Shown: in pieces, positions 52,545 to 61,138 of the stretch
Position numbering within the stretch: position 1 is the stretch's first letter
Layout of the letters: every line of letters starts with the position of its first letter
Assembly (NCBI GenBank): GCA_020634615.1
Contig: JACKBI010000002.1
Location: 124,001-188,000 of the forward strand
Direction: 5' to 3'
Source: Anaerolineales bacterium
GTDB lineage: Bacteria; Chloroflexota; Anaerolineae; JAAEKA01
DNA length: 64,000 nt
Translations under genes and position numbers: made by a program
The notes under the pieces: model-generated
Seen by the model: the letters and a program-made list of their open reading frames with translations, nothing else
Databases searched by the model: none
Told to the model about the DNA's origin: nothing

Positions 52545-52992
52545 AGGATCAAATCTGGCAAAGCGCACCTTCAGGCTGCCCAATGACCTGGAAGGTGAGC
52601 TGAACGTCGTGCTGGTTGCGTTCCAACGCTGGCACCAGGATCAGGTCGACACCTGGGCGCCGCTGCTGGATGATCTGGAGAGAACCCTGCCCGGCTTTCG
52701 CTACTACGAGTTGCCGGTTATCCGGTCGATGAACCGCTTCAGCCAGTGGATGCTGGACGAAGGCATGCGGGCCGGCATTCCCAGCCAACCGGTGCGGGCA
52801 CGAACAATCACGATTTACACCGACAAAGAGGAATTTCGGAGCGCTCTGCAAATGCCCGAAGAAAACAACATCTACCTCATGCTGGTGACTCAGCACGGCG
52901 AGATCCTGTGGCGAGGACGAGGTGCATACACGCAGGAGACTGCGCGTTCCCTCAGTCAGGCGGTTGCAGATCAGTTAGTCGCGGTTCGGTAG
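52525..52992 (+). CDS. thioredoxin-fold protein resembling ATP10
   Basis: 155 residues overlapping the end of tetR by 20 bases, so coupled. Order: FRLPNDLEGELNVVLVAFQRWHQDQVDTW, then FRYYELPVI, GMRAGIPSQPVRARTITIYTDK and IYLMLVTQHGEILWRGRG (described in parts). This is the ATP10/thioredoxin-like layout, but the CxxC is replaced by WHQDQ, so it has no redox disulfide. In bacteria its role is not known; here it belongs to an export operon. Confidence 0.72.
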   Translation: MQFPPIEGSNLAKRTFRLPNDLEGELNVVLVAFQRWHQDQVDTWAPLLDDLERTLPGFRYYELPVIRSMNRFSQWMLDEGMRAGIPSQPVRARTITIYTDKEEFRSALQMPEENNIYLMLVTQHGEILWRGRGAYTQETARSLSQAVADQLVAVR

Positions 52993-53082
52993 GCGACACA
53001 GTCGATTGGCAAAACACTGGCCGTTGCGAGCCAGATATCCAAAAACAAACAAGTAGAAAAATCACGGAGCAAGAAAAACACC

Positions 53083-54390
53083 ATGAAAAAGTTGATAATT
53101 GCAGGCGCAATCGTAGGGGTCGTAGGTATCGGCGCATTCGCCGCCGTTCGCTTCGGCGGATCGGGAGATGCAAGCGGCAGCGCGGCTGTCGCCATGGCTG
53201 CTGAGGAACAGCAGGCACAGCAGACCCGCGACGGCGTCACAGTCGATGCCCGTGTCGTGCCGGCGCAGAGCGCCGAACTGAGTTTACCGATGAGCGGCAT
53301 CGCCGCCGAGGTGCTGGTGGCTGAGGGTGAGACGGTCGAAGCCGGCCAGCTGATCGTGCGGCTCAAGGCAACACAGCAGGTAGCCGCCGTAGCTCAGGCT
53401 GAGGCGCAGGTCGCACGAGCCGAGGCGCGGCTGGCAGAATTGCAGGCCGGCGCACGCGAGCAGGAAGTCGCCACGGCCCAGGCGGCTCTGGACGGCGCCA
53501 AGGCGCGCCTGTCTCGTGTCCAGAACGGGGCGCTACCCGAAGAAGTCACGGCAGCCCGCGCCGCTCTGTCTGAAGCACAGGCTTCTTTGCAGAAGGTGCT
53601 GGAAGGCGCCAGCGATCAGCAGACTATCGCCGCCGAAGCAGACCTTGCCAACGCTGAAGCGATCCGTCGCCAGGCGCAGGCCGCTTACGACCGAGTCGCC
53701 GGCAACGCCGACATCGGCGCTCGCCCCGAAGCTGCTCAACTGGAGCAGGCCACCAACGCGGTGAACGCGGCCCAGGCCCGCCTGGCCGACCTGCAACGCG
53801 GCGCCAGCGCGGCTGACATCGCCGCCGCCCGCGCCCGTGTGCAGCGCGCCCAGGCGCAGCTTGACCTGCTGGCTGCTACTAATCCGGCTGACGTCGCCGA
53901 AGCCGAGTCTGCCGTGCGCCAGGCGCAGGCACAGCTTGATCTGGTTGAGGCCGGCGTGCGCGACGAGACCATCGCCGTCGCCGAGGCTGACGTTCAGGCG
54001 GCTGAAGCTGCCCTGACGCAAGCGCAGGCCGCGCTGGCAGAAATGGAGCTACGGGCGCCCTTCGCCGGCACGGTGGCATCGTTGAACGCCGCCGTTGGCG
54101 AGCAGATTACAGCCGGCGCGCCGGTGGTCGTCCTGGGCGACCTGACCCGCTGGCAGATCGAGACCGAAGACCTGACCGAATTCGACGCCGTCAACGTCAA
54201 GCCGGGCGACGTGGTGACCATCGCGTTCGATGCGCTGCCTGACCTGCAGAAGGATGGTGTGGTGAAGCTGGTCCGCCCCATTGGCGAGAACAATCGCGGC
54301 GACATCGTCTACACCCTGGTGATCGAGCCCAGCGAGCACGATGCGCGGCTGCTGTGGAACATGACGGCGGTCGTGACGCTGGCGAAGTAG
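53083..54390 (+). CDS. HlyD/DevB-type periplasmic adaptor protein
   Basis: 435 residues. An N-terminal membrane anchor (IIAGAIVGVVGIGAFAAV) is followed by a biotinyl-lipoyl half (SGIAAEVLVAEGETVEAGQLIV). An unusually long alanine-rich coiled-coil hairpin (about 105-310) with repeated AQAQL/RAEARL heptads comes next, and the second lipoyl half and beta-barrel (RAPFAGTVASLNAAVGEQI) complete it. It should bridge the inner-membrane ABC unit encoded by the next two genes to the cell envelope. Confidence 0.92.
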   Translation: MKKLIIAGAIVGVVGIGAFAAVRFGGSGDASGSAAVAMAAEEQQAQQTRDGVTVDARVVPAQSAELSLPMSGIAAEVLVAEGETVEAGQLIVRLKATQQVAAVAQAEAQVARAEARLAELQAGAREQEVATAQAALDGAKARLSRVQNGALPEEVTAARAALSEAQASLQKVLEGASDQQTIAAEADLANAEAIRRQAQAAYDRVAGNADIGARPEAAQLEQATNAVNAAQARLADLQRGASAADIAAARARVQRAQAQLDLLAATNPADVAEAESAVRQAQAQLDLVEAGVRDETIAVAEADVQAAEAALTQAQAALAEMELRAPFAGTVASLNAAVGEQITAGAPVVVLGDLTRWQIETEDLTEFDAVNVKPGDVVTIAFDALPDLQKDGVVKLVRPIGENNRGDIVYTLVIEPSEHDARLLWNMTAVVTLAK

Positions 54391-54406
54391 GCAGGTGACA
54401 AGTGGC

Positions 54407-54442
54407 AGGTGGCAGAAGAACAGCGATGTCTTTTTGCCACCT
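54407..54442 (+). other. hairpin between adaptor and permease genes
   Basis: AGGTGGCA (54407-54414) pairs with TGCCACCT (54435-54442) across a 20-base loop that holds TTTTT at its end. It could attenuate expression of the downstream permease relative to the adaptor. Confidence 0.4.
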
Positions 54443-54510
54443 CGCCAGCCTCCTTACGGTTTGCTAGCAGAAATTAACTCTTCCATACCAAAACACAAAG
54501 CGAGACAAAA

Positions 54511-55665
54511 ATGGCATTCTATCTGGCAATCAAGGAACTCATGCACAACCGCGGCCGGTTCCTGCTCATCGCATCGATCGTGGCGCTGATCACGACGCTG
54601 GTGCTGTTCATCGCCGCGCTGGCCGAGGGGCTGGGCGACGGCAACCGCGAATATCTGGAAAAGCTGAACGGCGAGCTAATCCTCTACCAGGACAACGCGG
54701 ATTTCTCCATTTCCGCCAGCCGTCTGGGCCGCTCGACGCTGGCCGAGGTGCGGCGGGTTGATGGCATCGCCGACGCCGGACAGATCAACTTCTCGGCCAC
54801 TACGCTGGAGTTCGCGAACGGCAGCGAGCCGCTGGATGTCTCGCTGGTAGGCGTCGAGCCCGGCAAGCCAGGCGAGCCGCCCGCGCTGGAAGGCACAGGC
54901 CTGAGCCGCGACCGGGCTAACGAAGCAGTGCTGGACCGCAACGTCGCTCTGCGTGCCGGCGTCGAGGTAGGCGACACGATCGTCGTCGTCTCGAACCAGG
55001 GCACCGAAGAGGAACGTTACCCGATCACCGTGGTCGGCATCAGTGATGGCCGCCAATATTCGCTGCAACCGTCGATCTTTGTTCCGCTGCTGACGTGGGA
55101 CAAGATCCGCCCGCAGGCCGGTAGCAGCCAATCCAGTGACGACCTCGTTTCAAACATCATCGTCGTCAAGCTGGAGAACCCGGCCGACGTGGAATTGATG
55201 AAGGTGCGGCTGCCGGCCAACGTGTCCGGCGTCGAAGTAGCCGACCGCCGCACCGCCTACGAGTCGACGCCCGGCTACTCGGCCCAGCAGAGCACGCTCA
55301 ACACCCAGCGCTACTTCACGCTGCTGATCGGTGTGCTGGTCATCGGCGGCTTCTTCCAGATCCAGACTTTGCAGAAAATCGCGCAGATCGGCATGTTGAA
55401 GGCCATCGGCACGACCAACGGCATCGTCGCACTGGCCGCCGTCACGCAGATCGTCGCCGTCAACACGATTGGCGTCGCGATCGGTGTCGCCGGGTCGCTG
55501 CTGCTCTCGCTGACCTTCCCGGTCGAGGTACCGATCGTGTTCACATCGCAGGCGGTGATCCCCGCGGTGCTATCCCTGTTGATCATCGGGCCGTTGGGCG
55601 GGCTGGTGTCCGTCTGGGCGCTGACGAGAGTCGAACCGCTGCGCGCGCTGGGGCTGGCGCAGTAA
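54511..55665 (+). CDS. FtsX/MacB/DevC-type ABC permease
   Basis: 384 residues. One N-terminal transmembrane helix (FLLIASIVALITTLVLFIAAL), a large external domain (about 45-260) and three C-terminal helices with the FtsX signature region (LKAIGTTNGIVALAAVTQIVAVNTIGVAIG in part). This is the DevC layout of type VII ABC (mechanotransmission) exporters. Partners are the upstream HlyD-type adaptor and the downstream ATPase. Confidence 0.93.
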   Translation: MAFYLAIKELMHNRGRFLLIASIVALITTLVLFIAALAEGLGDGNREYLEKLNGELILYQDNADFSISASRLGRSTLAEVRRVDGIADAGQINFSATTLEFANGSEPLDVSLVGVEPGKPGEPPALEGTGLSRDRANEAVLDRNVALRAGVEVGDTIVVVSNQGTEEERYPITVVGISDGRQYSLQPSIFVPLLTWDKIRPQAGSSQSSDDLVSNIIVVKLENPADVELMKVRLPANVSGVEVADRRTAYESTPGYSAQQSTLNTQRYFTLLIGVLVIGGFFQIQTLQKIAQIGMLKAIGTTNGIVALAAVTQIVAVNTIGVAIGVAGSLLLSLTFPVEVPIVFTSQAVIPAVLSLLIIGPLGGLVSVWALTRVEPLRALGLAQ

Positions 55666-55689
55666 AGAAATCAATCACAATGGTGCAAC

Positions 55690-55774
55690 GACTTCGGATG
55701 TCGCCGCAACTCGAGTGTTGTGAAGATACCAGTGAAAAAGCAACTGTGTACCTCAACCGGCGACATCCGAAGTC
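55690..55774. repeat. MITE-like element inside the efflux operon
   Basis: A perfect 17-base inverted repeat (55690-55706 with 55758-55774, GACTTCGGATGTCGCCG) differs from the arms of the 61498-61624 copy by about one base. It lies in the 126-base gap between permease and ATPase. Its right end runs into CTTGAAAAGGAG, so the ribosome site of the ATPase gene sits directly at the edge of the element. Confidence 0.78.
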
Positions 55775-55791
55775 TTGAAAAGGAGATCAAC

Positions 55792-56523
55792 ATGTCGATA
55801 GCATTGCGCGCAGAAAACGTTACAAAAATCTATGGCGACGGTCCCGACACAGTGAAAGCAGTAAAGGACGTATCCTTCGAAATCAACAGCGGCGAATTTG
55901 TGGCGCTGGTAGGCCCCAGCGGGTCAGGCAAGACCACCATGCTGGCCATGCTGGCCGGGCTGCTCCGTCCCACCGATGGCCGGATCTTCATCGACGGCAA
56001 GGAAATGAGTGCGATGGGCGACCGCGAGCGGGCCAATTTCCGCCGCCAGTACATCGGCTTCACATTTCAGCAGAACAACCTGGTGCCCTACCTGACCGCC
56101 AGGGACAACGTGGACCTGATGTTACGTCTCAACAAGAAGCCGCTGCGCAACGGCGTGGTCAAATCGGAATCGATCTTGACGCGGCTGGGGCTGGAGCAGC
56201 GCATGCACGCCTACCCCAGCGAGCTGTCAGGCGGCCAGCAGCAGCGGGTAGCCATCGCCCGCGCGCTGATCCACGAGCCGGCTGTGGTGCTGGCCGACGA
56301 GCCGACGGCCAGTCTCGACACTACCCTTGCCTACCAGGTCGTTGAGACCTTCGCCAACCTGATCTACGAGCAGGGCCGGGCCGGTATCATGGTCACCCAC
56401 GACCTGCGCATGACAAAATTCGTAGACCGCGTCATCCAGATGCAGGACGGCCAGATCCATCGCATCATTGACGAGCGGGCAGAGATCGACGAACTGGCCA
56501 GCCTGTCGGCTGCGTTGGGGTAA
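55792..56523 (+). CDS. ABC transporter ATPase (MacB/DevA type)
   Basis: 243 residues from the ATG at 55792, which has AAGGAG 7 bases upstream; an earlier in-frame ATG at 55720 lies inside the inverted repeat element and is unlikely. Walker A GPSGSGKTT, Q-loop FTFQQNN, signature LSGGQQQR, Walker B VVLADEPTASLD and H-loop THD are intact. It powers the preceding FtsX-type permease as a dimer. Confidence 0.95.
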   Translation: MSIALRAENVTKIYGDGPDTVKAVKDVSFEINSGEFVALVGPSGSGKTTMLAMLAGLLRPTDGRIFIDGKEMSAMGDRERANFRRQYIGFTFQQNNLVPYLTARDNVDLMLRLNKKPLRNGVVKSESILTRLGLEQRMHAYPSELSGGQQQRVAIARALIHEPAVVLADEPTASLDTTLAYQVVETFANLIYEQGRAGIMVTHDLRMTKFVDRVIQMQDGQIHRIIDERAEIDELASLSAALG

Positions 56524-56995
56524 CGGTCGGCGGAAGGGGCAAAGAGTGGAAAGAAAGGAAAGGGCCAGTCCAATGACTGTGCCGCCTTGCAAGACATGAA
56601 GGAAAACTGTTATTGAACGTCGAGAGATATATTCGGTAAATCGCCGTGGCTCGTCATTCCCGCCTCCGCGGGAATCCAGGCCCTGTGGGCCTTCCGCGTT
56701 GTAGCCGGACGGCTTTGCGCAGTACCCCGTAGCGGAGCGGAGTGGGTAACCTCCGGCGGACGTCACGAAACAATTGCCGGTTGATTTTCTTAACTTTCAT
56801 CAGCATACATTGGGTTCCAGATGCCGACACTTGCGCCACACGCACGTGCGGGTGTTTCAATCGGTGGGAATAACCAAAGTCTCGTCGTAATACAAGAAAG
56901 GCCGCTCTTCTCGAGCGGTCTTTTTTGGTTGCCGAAGTTGGCAGCGCAGGCCAGATGGTCTAGAATTGGCTGTCTGACAGTGTAAGAGGAAAGCG
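56524..56995. other. 472-base non-coding stretch with REP-like palindrome
   Basis: It begins with a purine-rich GGAAAG microsatellite (56530-56565). The palindrome ATTCCCGC-CTCC-GCGGGAAT (56656-56675) resembles dRS3/REP-type dispersed repeats. GC-rich imperfect repeats follow to 56770, and a terminator ends the region. No open frame here looks coding. Confidence 0.55.
56900..56926 (+). terminator. rho-independent terminator
   Basis: Stem GGCCGCTC (56900-56907) with GAGCGGTC (56913-56920, one G-T pair), 5-base loop, followed by TTTTTT. It is about 380 bases after the efflux ATPase stop and 70 bases before the next gene, and points along the plus strand. Confidence 0.9.
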
Positions 56996-57403
56996 ATGAC
57001 CAACGAAACTATCACCATCGAGTGCATCGACGAGCTGCTGGAGTTCCTGCCGGCTTTCGAGGAACCGAACCGGGAATATATCGAGCGCTGGACCGGGGGA
57101 ACAACTGCGGCCGGCGATCTGGTTTGGCCGCACCCGGTCTACGTGTCTGATGTGATGGCGTTTTTCCAGCTCGCCGGGCAGCCGTGCTGGTGCGACTATG
57201 GCTACCGCCCTGCCGAGGCGGCGGCCATGCTCGCAGAGGACGAGCTGATTCGCGCGGCCAGCCTTGAGCAAATCAAGACCATGCTGACCTTTTGCGTACG
57301 CGGCGAGCGTTTCACCGATGGACACTGGGGCATGGTGTTGCAAGAGGGACGTATTGTGCGGCTTCTCAGGAGACTGTTGGTACTGCGCGATCAACTGACC
57401 TGA
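56996..57403 (+). CDS. DUF6508-like small protein
   Basis: 135 residues, soluble. It starts IDELLEFLPAFE and has the aromatic middle VWPHPVYVSDVMAFFQL, then YRPAEAAAMLAED, typical of DUF6508, and ends in LEQIKTMLTFCVRGERFTDGHW (in part). No function is known for the family. It is a single gene converging on nadB. Confidence 0.75.
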   Translation: MTNETITIECIDELLEFLPAFEEPNREYIERWTGGTTAAGDLVWPHPVYVSDVMAFFQLAGQPCWCDYGYRPAEAAAMLAEDELIRAASLEQIKTMLTFCVRGERFTDGHWGMVLQEGRIVRLLRRLLVLRDQLT

Positions 57404-57411
57404 CCAGCGCC

Positions 57412-58980
57412 CTATTCTCTGAAGTGTGCGCCCATGCTGTTCTTGTTCTGCCACGCGGCTGATGCCACGAGGATCGCTGTCCGCACGGCGTTGCGCAGGC
57501 CGATCAACCCGTCGCTGAGAAGGGTGCGGCGGTAGAAGGTCTCGATCTCCGTCTCCAGGTGATACAGTTCGCGCAGCGCCCGTTCCAGCCGCGGCGCATT
57601 TCTCGCCAATCCCACGTAATTCCACATGATGTGTTTGATAGAACTCATGTCCTGGCTGATCAGCGCCGGGTCGGGCACGTCCAGTCCGTCGTCGCGCCAT
57701 GCAGGAATCAGTTCGGGGTCGATGGCCAGGCCAGGAGGCATGTTTTCGTGGATGAAGCGCGCCGCGCGGCTGCCCCAGACAAGTCCCTCCAGAAGCGATG
57801 TGCTTGCCAGCCGGTTGGCGCCATGCACTCCTGTACATGATACCTCGCCAATCGCGTACAGATGACCGATGGTCGTCCGGCCCCACTCGTCCACCCACAC
57901 GCCGCCGCAAGAATAATGCGCGGCCGGCACCACCGGCACCAAGTCTGTCGCAATATCCACGCCGTAGGGCAGCAGGCTCTCGCGAATCGTGGGGAAATGA
58001 TGCAGTATCTCGTCCTGTGACACGTAGGAGCGCAGGTCGAGATAGACGTGCGTCAGATCACGCGCCAGCATCTCCTGATGGATGCTGCGCGCGACCACAT
58101 CGCGCGGCGCGAGGTCTCGCCATTCAGGCGCGTAGCGTTGCATGAAAGGAACGCCGTTTGCATCCACCAGACGCGCACCCGCGCCGCGCACCGCTTCCGA
58201 AATCAGCAGATTGGGTGCGTTGAGGTGGTAAAATGTCGTTGGATGAAACTGGACGAACTCCATATTGATCACCCGCGCCTGGGCGCGCTGGGCCATGGCC
58301 ACGCCGTCGCCACGCGAGCCGGCCGGGTTCGTCGTCCGCAGAAAGATCTGCCCCAGCCCGCCGGTCGCCAGGATCGTCGCGCGCGCCAGACAGCGCTTGA
58401 CCTGCCCGCTGGCTTCTTCGAACAGATATGCGCCAACGCAGGAACGCCGTTCATAGACCGCCAAGCGGTTGAGCGAGTGGTGGGAGGGGGTTAGCAGGTC
58501 GACCGCGGTATGGCCGGTGAGCAATGTCACGTTGGGATGTGCCTTAAGCGCCCGCACCAGCGCCAGTTCGATAGCTTTGCCGGTGTAGTCTGCCACGTGA
58601 ACGATGCGCGGGATCGAGTGACCACCCTCCAGCGCCAGCGACAGGTCACCGTCCTGCTCGCGGTCGAAGCCCACATCCACCCGCTCCAACAGAATGCGGC
58701 GCAGCGTCGGCGGCCCTTCCTCGGCCAGGATGTGCACCGCCTTCGGATAGCTGTGGCCGGCGCCCGCGCGCAGGATGTCGCCGGCCAACGCGTCCGGGCT
58801 ATCGTGTTCGCCGCGGTAGATAATGCCGCCCTGCGCCCAATAGGTGTTGCTGTCCTGCGGCTGCACAGCGCGCGTCGCGACAGTCACTTGGGCGCCGCGG
58901 TCGGCCAGCTCAAGCGCTGCCGTCGCCCCGGCGATGCCGCTGCCGAGGATGAGGACGTCGGTTTCGAGGTGGTCTGACAA
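57412..58980 (-). CDS. nadB: L-aspartate oxidase
   Basis: 522 residues. It oxidises aspartate to iminoaspartate, the first step of NAD synthesis. The FAD site ILGSGIAGATAALE, SNTYWAQGG, GLGQIF, EFVQFHPTTFY and the histidine/arginine region GVHGANRLASTSLLEG are intact. TTG 58980 is chosen as start because AGGAG lies 7 bases upstream and the protein then begins right before the FAD motif; an ATG at 59046 would add 22 low-complexity residues read from a purine/pyrimidine tract. Last gene of the nad operon. Confidence 0.95.
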   Translation of the reverse strand: MSDHLETDVLILGSGIAGATAALELADRGAQVTVATRAVQPQDSNTYWAQGGIIYRGEHDSPDALAGDILRAGAGHSYPKAVHILAEEGPPTLRRILLERVDVGFDREQDGDLSLALEGGHSIPRIVHVADYTGKAIELALVRALKAHPNVTLLTGHTAVDLLTPSHHSLNRLAVYERRSCVGAYLFEEASGQVKRCLARATILATGGLGQIFLRTTNPAGSRGDGVAMAQRAQARVINMEFVQFHPTTFYHLNAPNLLISEAVRGAGARLVDANGVPFMQRYAPEWRDLAPRDVVARSIHQEMLARDLTHVYLDLRSYVSQDEILHHFPTIRESLLPYGVDIATDLVPVVPAAHYSCGGVWVDEWGRTTIGHLYAIGEVSCTGVHGANRLASTSLLEGLVWGSRAARFIHENMPPGLAIDPELIPAWRDDGLDVPDPALISQDMSSIKHIMWNYVGLARNAPRLERALRELYHLETEIETFYRRTLLSDGLIGLRNAVRTAILVASAAWQNKNSMGAHFRE

Positions 58981-58998
58981 GCGAAGACTCCTGTGGTT

Positions 58999-59092
58999 TC
59001 GAGGAAAGGGAGAGGAGGGGAAGAAGGGAAACGATGGAAAGAGCACCCTCGGGTTTCCCGCCTTTCCCTCTTTTCCTTCCTTTCCCCTTCTG
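58999..59092. repeat. purine/pyrimidine mirror-type inverted repeat between nadA and nadB
   Basis: On the plus strand, about 40 bases of almost pure purine (GAGGAAAGGGAGAGG...) are followed by a short GC spacer and about 45 bases of almost pure pyrimidine. The two arms are roughly complementary, so the nadA-nadB mRNA can form a long imperfect hairpin, and the DNA could form a triplex-like structure. Confidence 0.7.
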
Positions 59093-59094
59093 CA

Positions 59095-60174
59095 TCACCC
59101 GATGGCGATCATCCGCTCGACAGCCCGCCGGGCGCGATCCATGATCTCCACCGGCACGTCGATCTCGTACTGCATGTATTTCAGCGCGTCGCGGGTCATC
59201 TCTAAAGTGATCTGGTTCATGTGCGGGCAGCGGACCATGCACAACCGCACCATCTCCTTGTGCGGGTTGGCCGCGGCGATGTTCTCGCCCATCGCGCATT
59301 CGGTCAGCAGCAAGTAGCGGCTGGCCGGCGTGTTTTCCACATAGCGGGTCATCGCGTTGGTGCTGCCGGAGAAGTCGGCTGCGTCCACCACCTCGGGGCT
59401 GCATTCGGGATGCGCCAGAACGACCACGTCGGGGAACTGGGCGCGCACCATGGCCACGTCGGCGACGGTGAACTGCTCATGCACCTCGCAGCGGCCATTC
59501 CAGCCCACCATCTGGTAGTCGATGTCGGTGTCGTGCAGTGCGATATTGCCGGCTGCCAGTCGTGTTGGGAAGATGATGTGCTTGCCGGTGTCACGCGCCA
59601 CGTTTTTGGCGAGATACTCGTCGGGCAGGAAGATCACCGTGTCGGTGCCCAACGACTCGACCACCGCCGCCGCGTTGCTGCTGGTGCAGCATATGTCACT
59701 TTCAGCCTTGACGTCAGCATAGGTGTTGACGTAGGTAACCACCGGCACGCCCGGCAGGCGGGCTTTCAGAGCGCGCACATCCGCGGCGGTGATGCTGGCA
59801 GCCAGCGAGCAGCCGGCCTTGAGCGACGGCAGCAGCACCGTGCGCGACGGGTTGAGTATCTTGGCGGTCTCGGCCATGAACTTGACGCCGCAGAAGACGA
59901 TCACGTCCTTGTCAGTCGCCGCGGCCTTGCGGCTCAGGTCCAGCGAGTCGCCGACGAAGTCGGGCACCGAGTGAAACAGCGCCGGCTCCATGTAGTTGTG
60001 GCCCAGGATCACCGCGTTGCGCTGCACTTTGAGCTGGTTGACTTCCCAGGCCAGCTCGGCTTGCACCCGCAGCTCAAACTCAGGCGTGAACTCGCCCAGT
60101 TTGGCGACCAGTTCCTCGTAGATCTCGTCAACCGACATGGCCGTGCGGTCGGTTACTGTCAATGTTGCAGACAT
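59095..60174 (-). CDS. nadA: quinolinate synthase
   Basis: 359 residues. It condenses iminoaspartate with dihydroxyacetone phosphate to quinolinate using a 4Fe-4S cluster. Cluster cysteines are in LKAGCSLA, DICCTSSNA/HPECSPEV and MVRCPHMNQ regions; GHNYM and DSLDLSRKAA are conserved substrate-binding stretches. It lies between nadC and nadB on the same strand, with microsatellite repeats in the gap to nadC. Confidence 0.96.
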   Translation of the reverse strand: MSATLTVTDRTAMSVDEIYEELVAKLGEFTPEFELRVQAELAWEVNQLKVQRNAVILGHNYMEPALFHSVPDFVGDSLDLSRKAAATDKDVIVFCGVKFMAETAKILNPSRTVLLPSLKAGCSLAASITAADVRALKARLPGVPVVTYVNTYADVKAESDICCTSSNAAAVVESLGTDTVIFLPDEYLAKNVARDTGKHIIFPTRLAAGNIALHDTDIDYQMVGWNGRCEVHEQFTVADVAMVRAQFPDVVVLAHPECSPEVVDAADFSGSTNAMTRYVENTPASRYLLLTECAMGENIAAANPHKEMVRLCMVRCPHMNQITLEMTRDALKYMQYEIDVPVEIMDRARRAVERMIAIG

Positions 60175-60189
60175 AGGTTGCTCCGTGTT

Positions 60190-60238
60190 GTCAGTTGTCA
60201 GTTGTCAGTGATCAGTGGCCAGTGGTCAGTGATCAGTG
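60190..60238. repeat. degenerate heptamer tandem repeat (STRR type)
   Basis: Seven consecutive 7-base units of the form GTCAGTT/GTCAGTG/ATCAGTG lie between nadC and nadA. Related heptamers (GATCGGT three times, 35229-35251) occur inside the first PA14 glycosyltransferase gene. Confidence 0.85.
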
Positions 60239-60289
60239 ATTGGAAGGCAGATGTGGTTCGCAGTCTGGTCAGTGGTTACTGTTAACTGG

Positions 60290-61138
60290 TTACTGAACAT
60301 CCAGGCTGATGTCCAGCGCGGTCACCGAATGCGTCAGCGCGCCGACGGAAATGTAGTCGACGCCGGTCGCGGCGATGGCGGCCACGGTTTCCAGACTGAC
60401 GCCGCCGGAGGCTTCCAGCGGCGTGCGGCCAGCCGCGATGCGCACCGCCTCGGCCATCAGCTCCGTGCTCATGTTGTCCAGCAGGATGCGATCAACGTTC
60501 AACGCCAACGCGTCGCGCAGTTGGTCAAGGTCGGTTACCTCGACTTCGATGGGCCGGCCCTGTGGATCACCAGCGCGGATGCGGCGCACTGCCTCGGTGA
60601 TGCTGCCCACTGCGGCGATGTGGTTGTCCTTGATCATCGCCATGTCGTAGAGGCCGAAACGGTGGTTCTGACCGCCGCCCAGCCGCACTGCCAGCTTATC
60701 CAGCACGCGCAGGCCGGGCGCGGTCTTGCGCGTATCGAGGATGACTGCATGGGTGCCTGCAACCGCATCAACGTAGCGGCGTGTCTCGGTCGCGATGCCC
60801 GACATGCGTTGCAGAATGTTCAACGCCAGCCGCTCGCCGGTCAGAATCGCCTGGCCGGGGCCGTCGATGGTCGCTATGATCTGGCCGCGTTGCACCGACT
60901 CGCCGTCGGCCACCTGTAAGTCGATTTCGACGCGCGCGTCTACCAACTTGAATACGCGCTGAAAAACCGCCAGTCCGGCCACCACGCCGTCCGCCTTGAC
61001 CAGCAAGGTGCCGCGCAGGATGGCATCAGCGGGCACTGTGTTGAGCGTCGTCACGTCCCCACTGCCGACATCCTCGACCAGCGCGTTGCGGATGATCGCG
61101 TCGATTTGGTCCATCAGTTGCGTCATATTCTTCTTCAC
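60290..61138 (-). CDS. nadC: nicotinate-nucleotide pyrophosphorylase (quinolinate phosphoribosyltransferase)
   Basis: 282 residues from GTG 61138, whose stop-start overlap GTGA couples it to the HNH gene; ATG 61126 is an alternative. Motifs DTRKTAPGLR, GGGQNHRFGL and MIKDNH bind quinolinate and PRPP. The product is nicotinate mononucleotide. nadC-nadA-nadB are consecutive on the minus strand, so the complete aspartate-to-NaMN route is encoded here. Confidence 0.96.
   Translation of the reverse strand: MKKNMTQLMDQIDAIIRNALVEDVGSGDVTTLNTVPADAILRGTLLVKADGVVAGLAVFQRVFKLVDARVEIDLQVADGESVQRGQIIATIDGPGQAILTGERLALNILQRMSGIATETRRYVDAVAGTHAVILDTRKTAPGLRVLDKLAVRLGGGQNHRFGLYDMAMIKDNHIAAVGSITEAVRRIRAGDPQGRPIEVEVTDLDQLRDALALNVDRILLDNMSTELMAEAVRIAAGRTPLEASGGVSLETVAAIAATGVDYISVGALTHSVTALDISLDVQ

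Noticed and set aside
55720..55791. N-terminal extension of the efflux ATPase
   Set aside because: It would be read from the inverted repeat element; the downstream ATG has a strong ribosome site and matches the family start.
56654..56860. 68-codon open frame on the minus strand
   Set aside because: It runs through a REP-like palindrome and GC-rich repeats; no ribosome site or recognisable protein.
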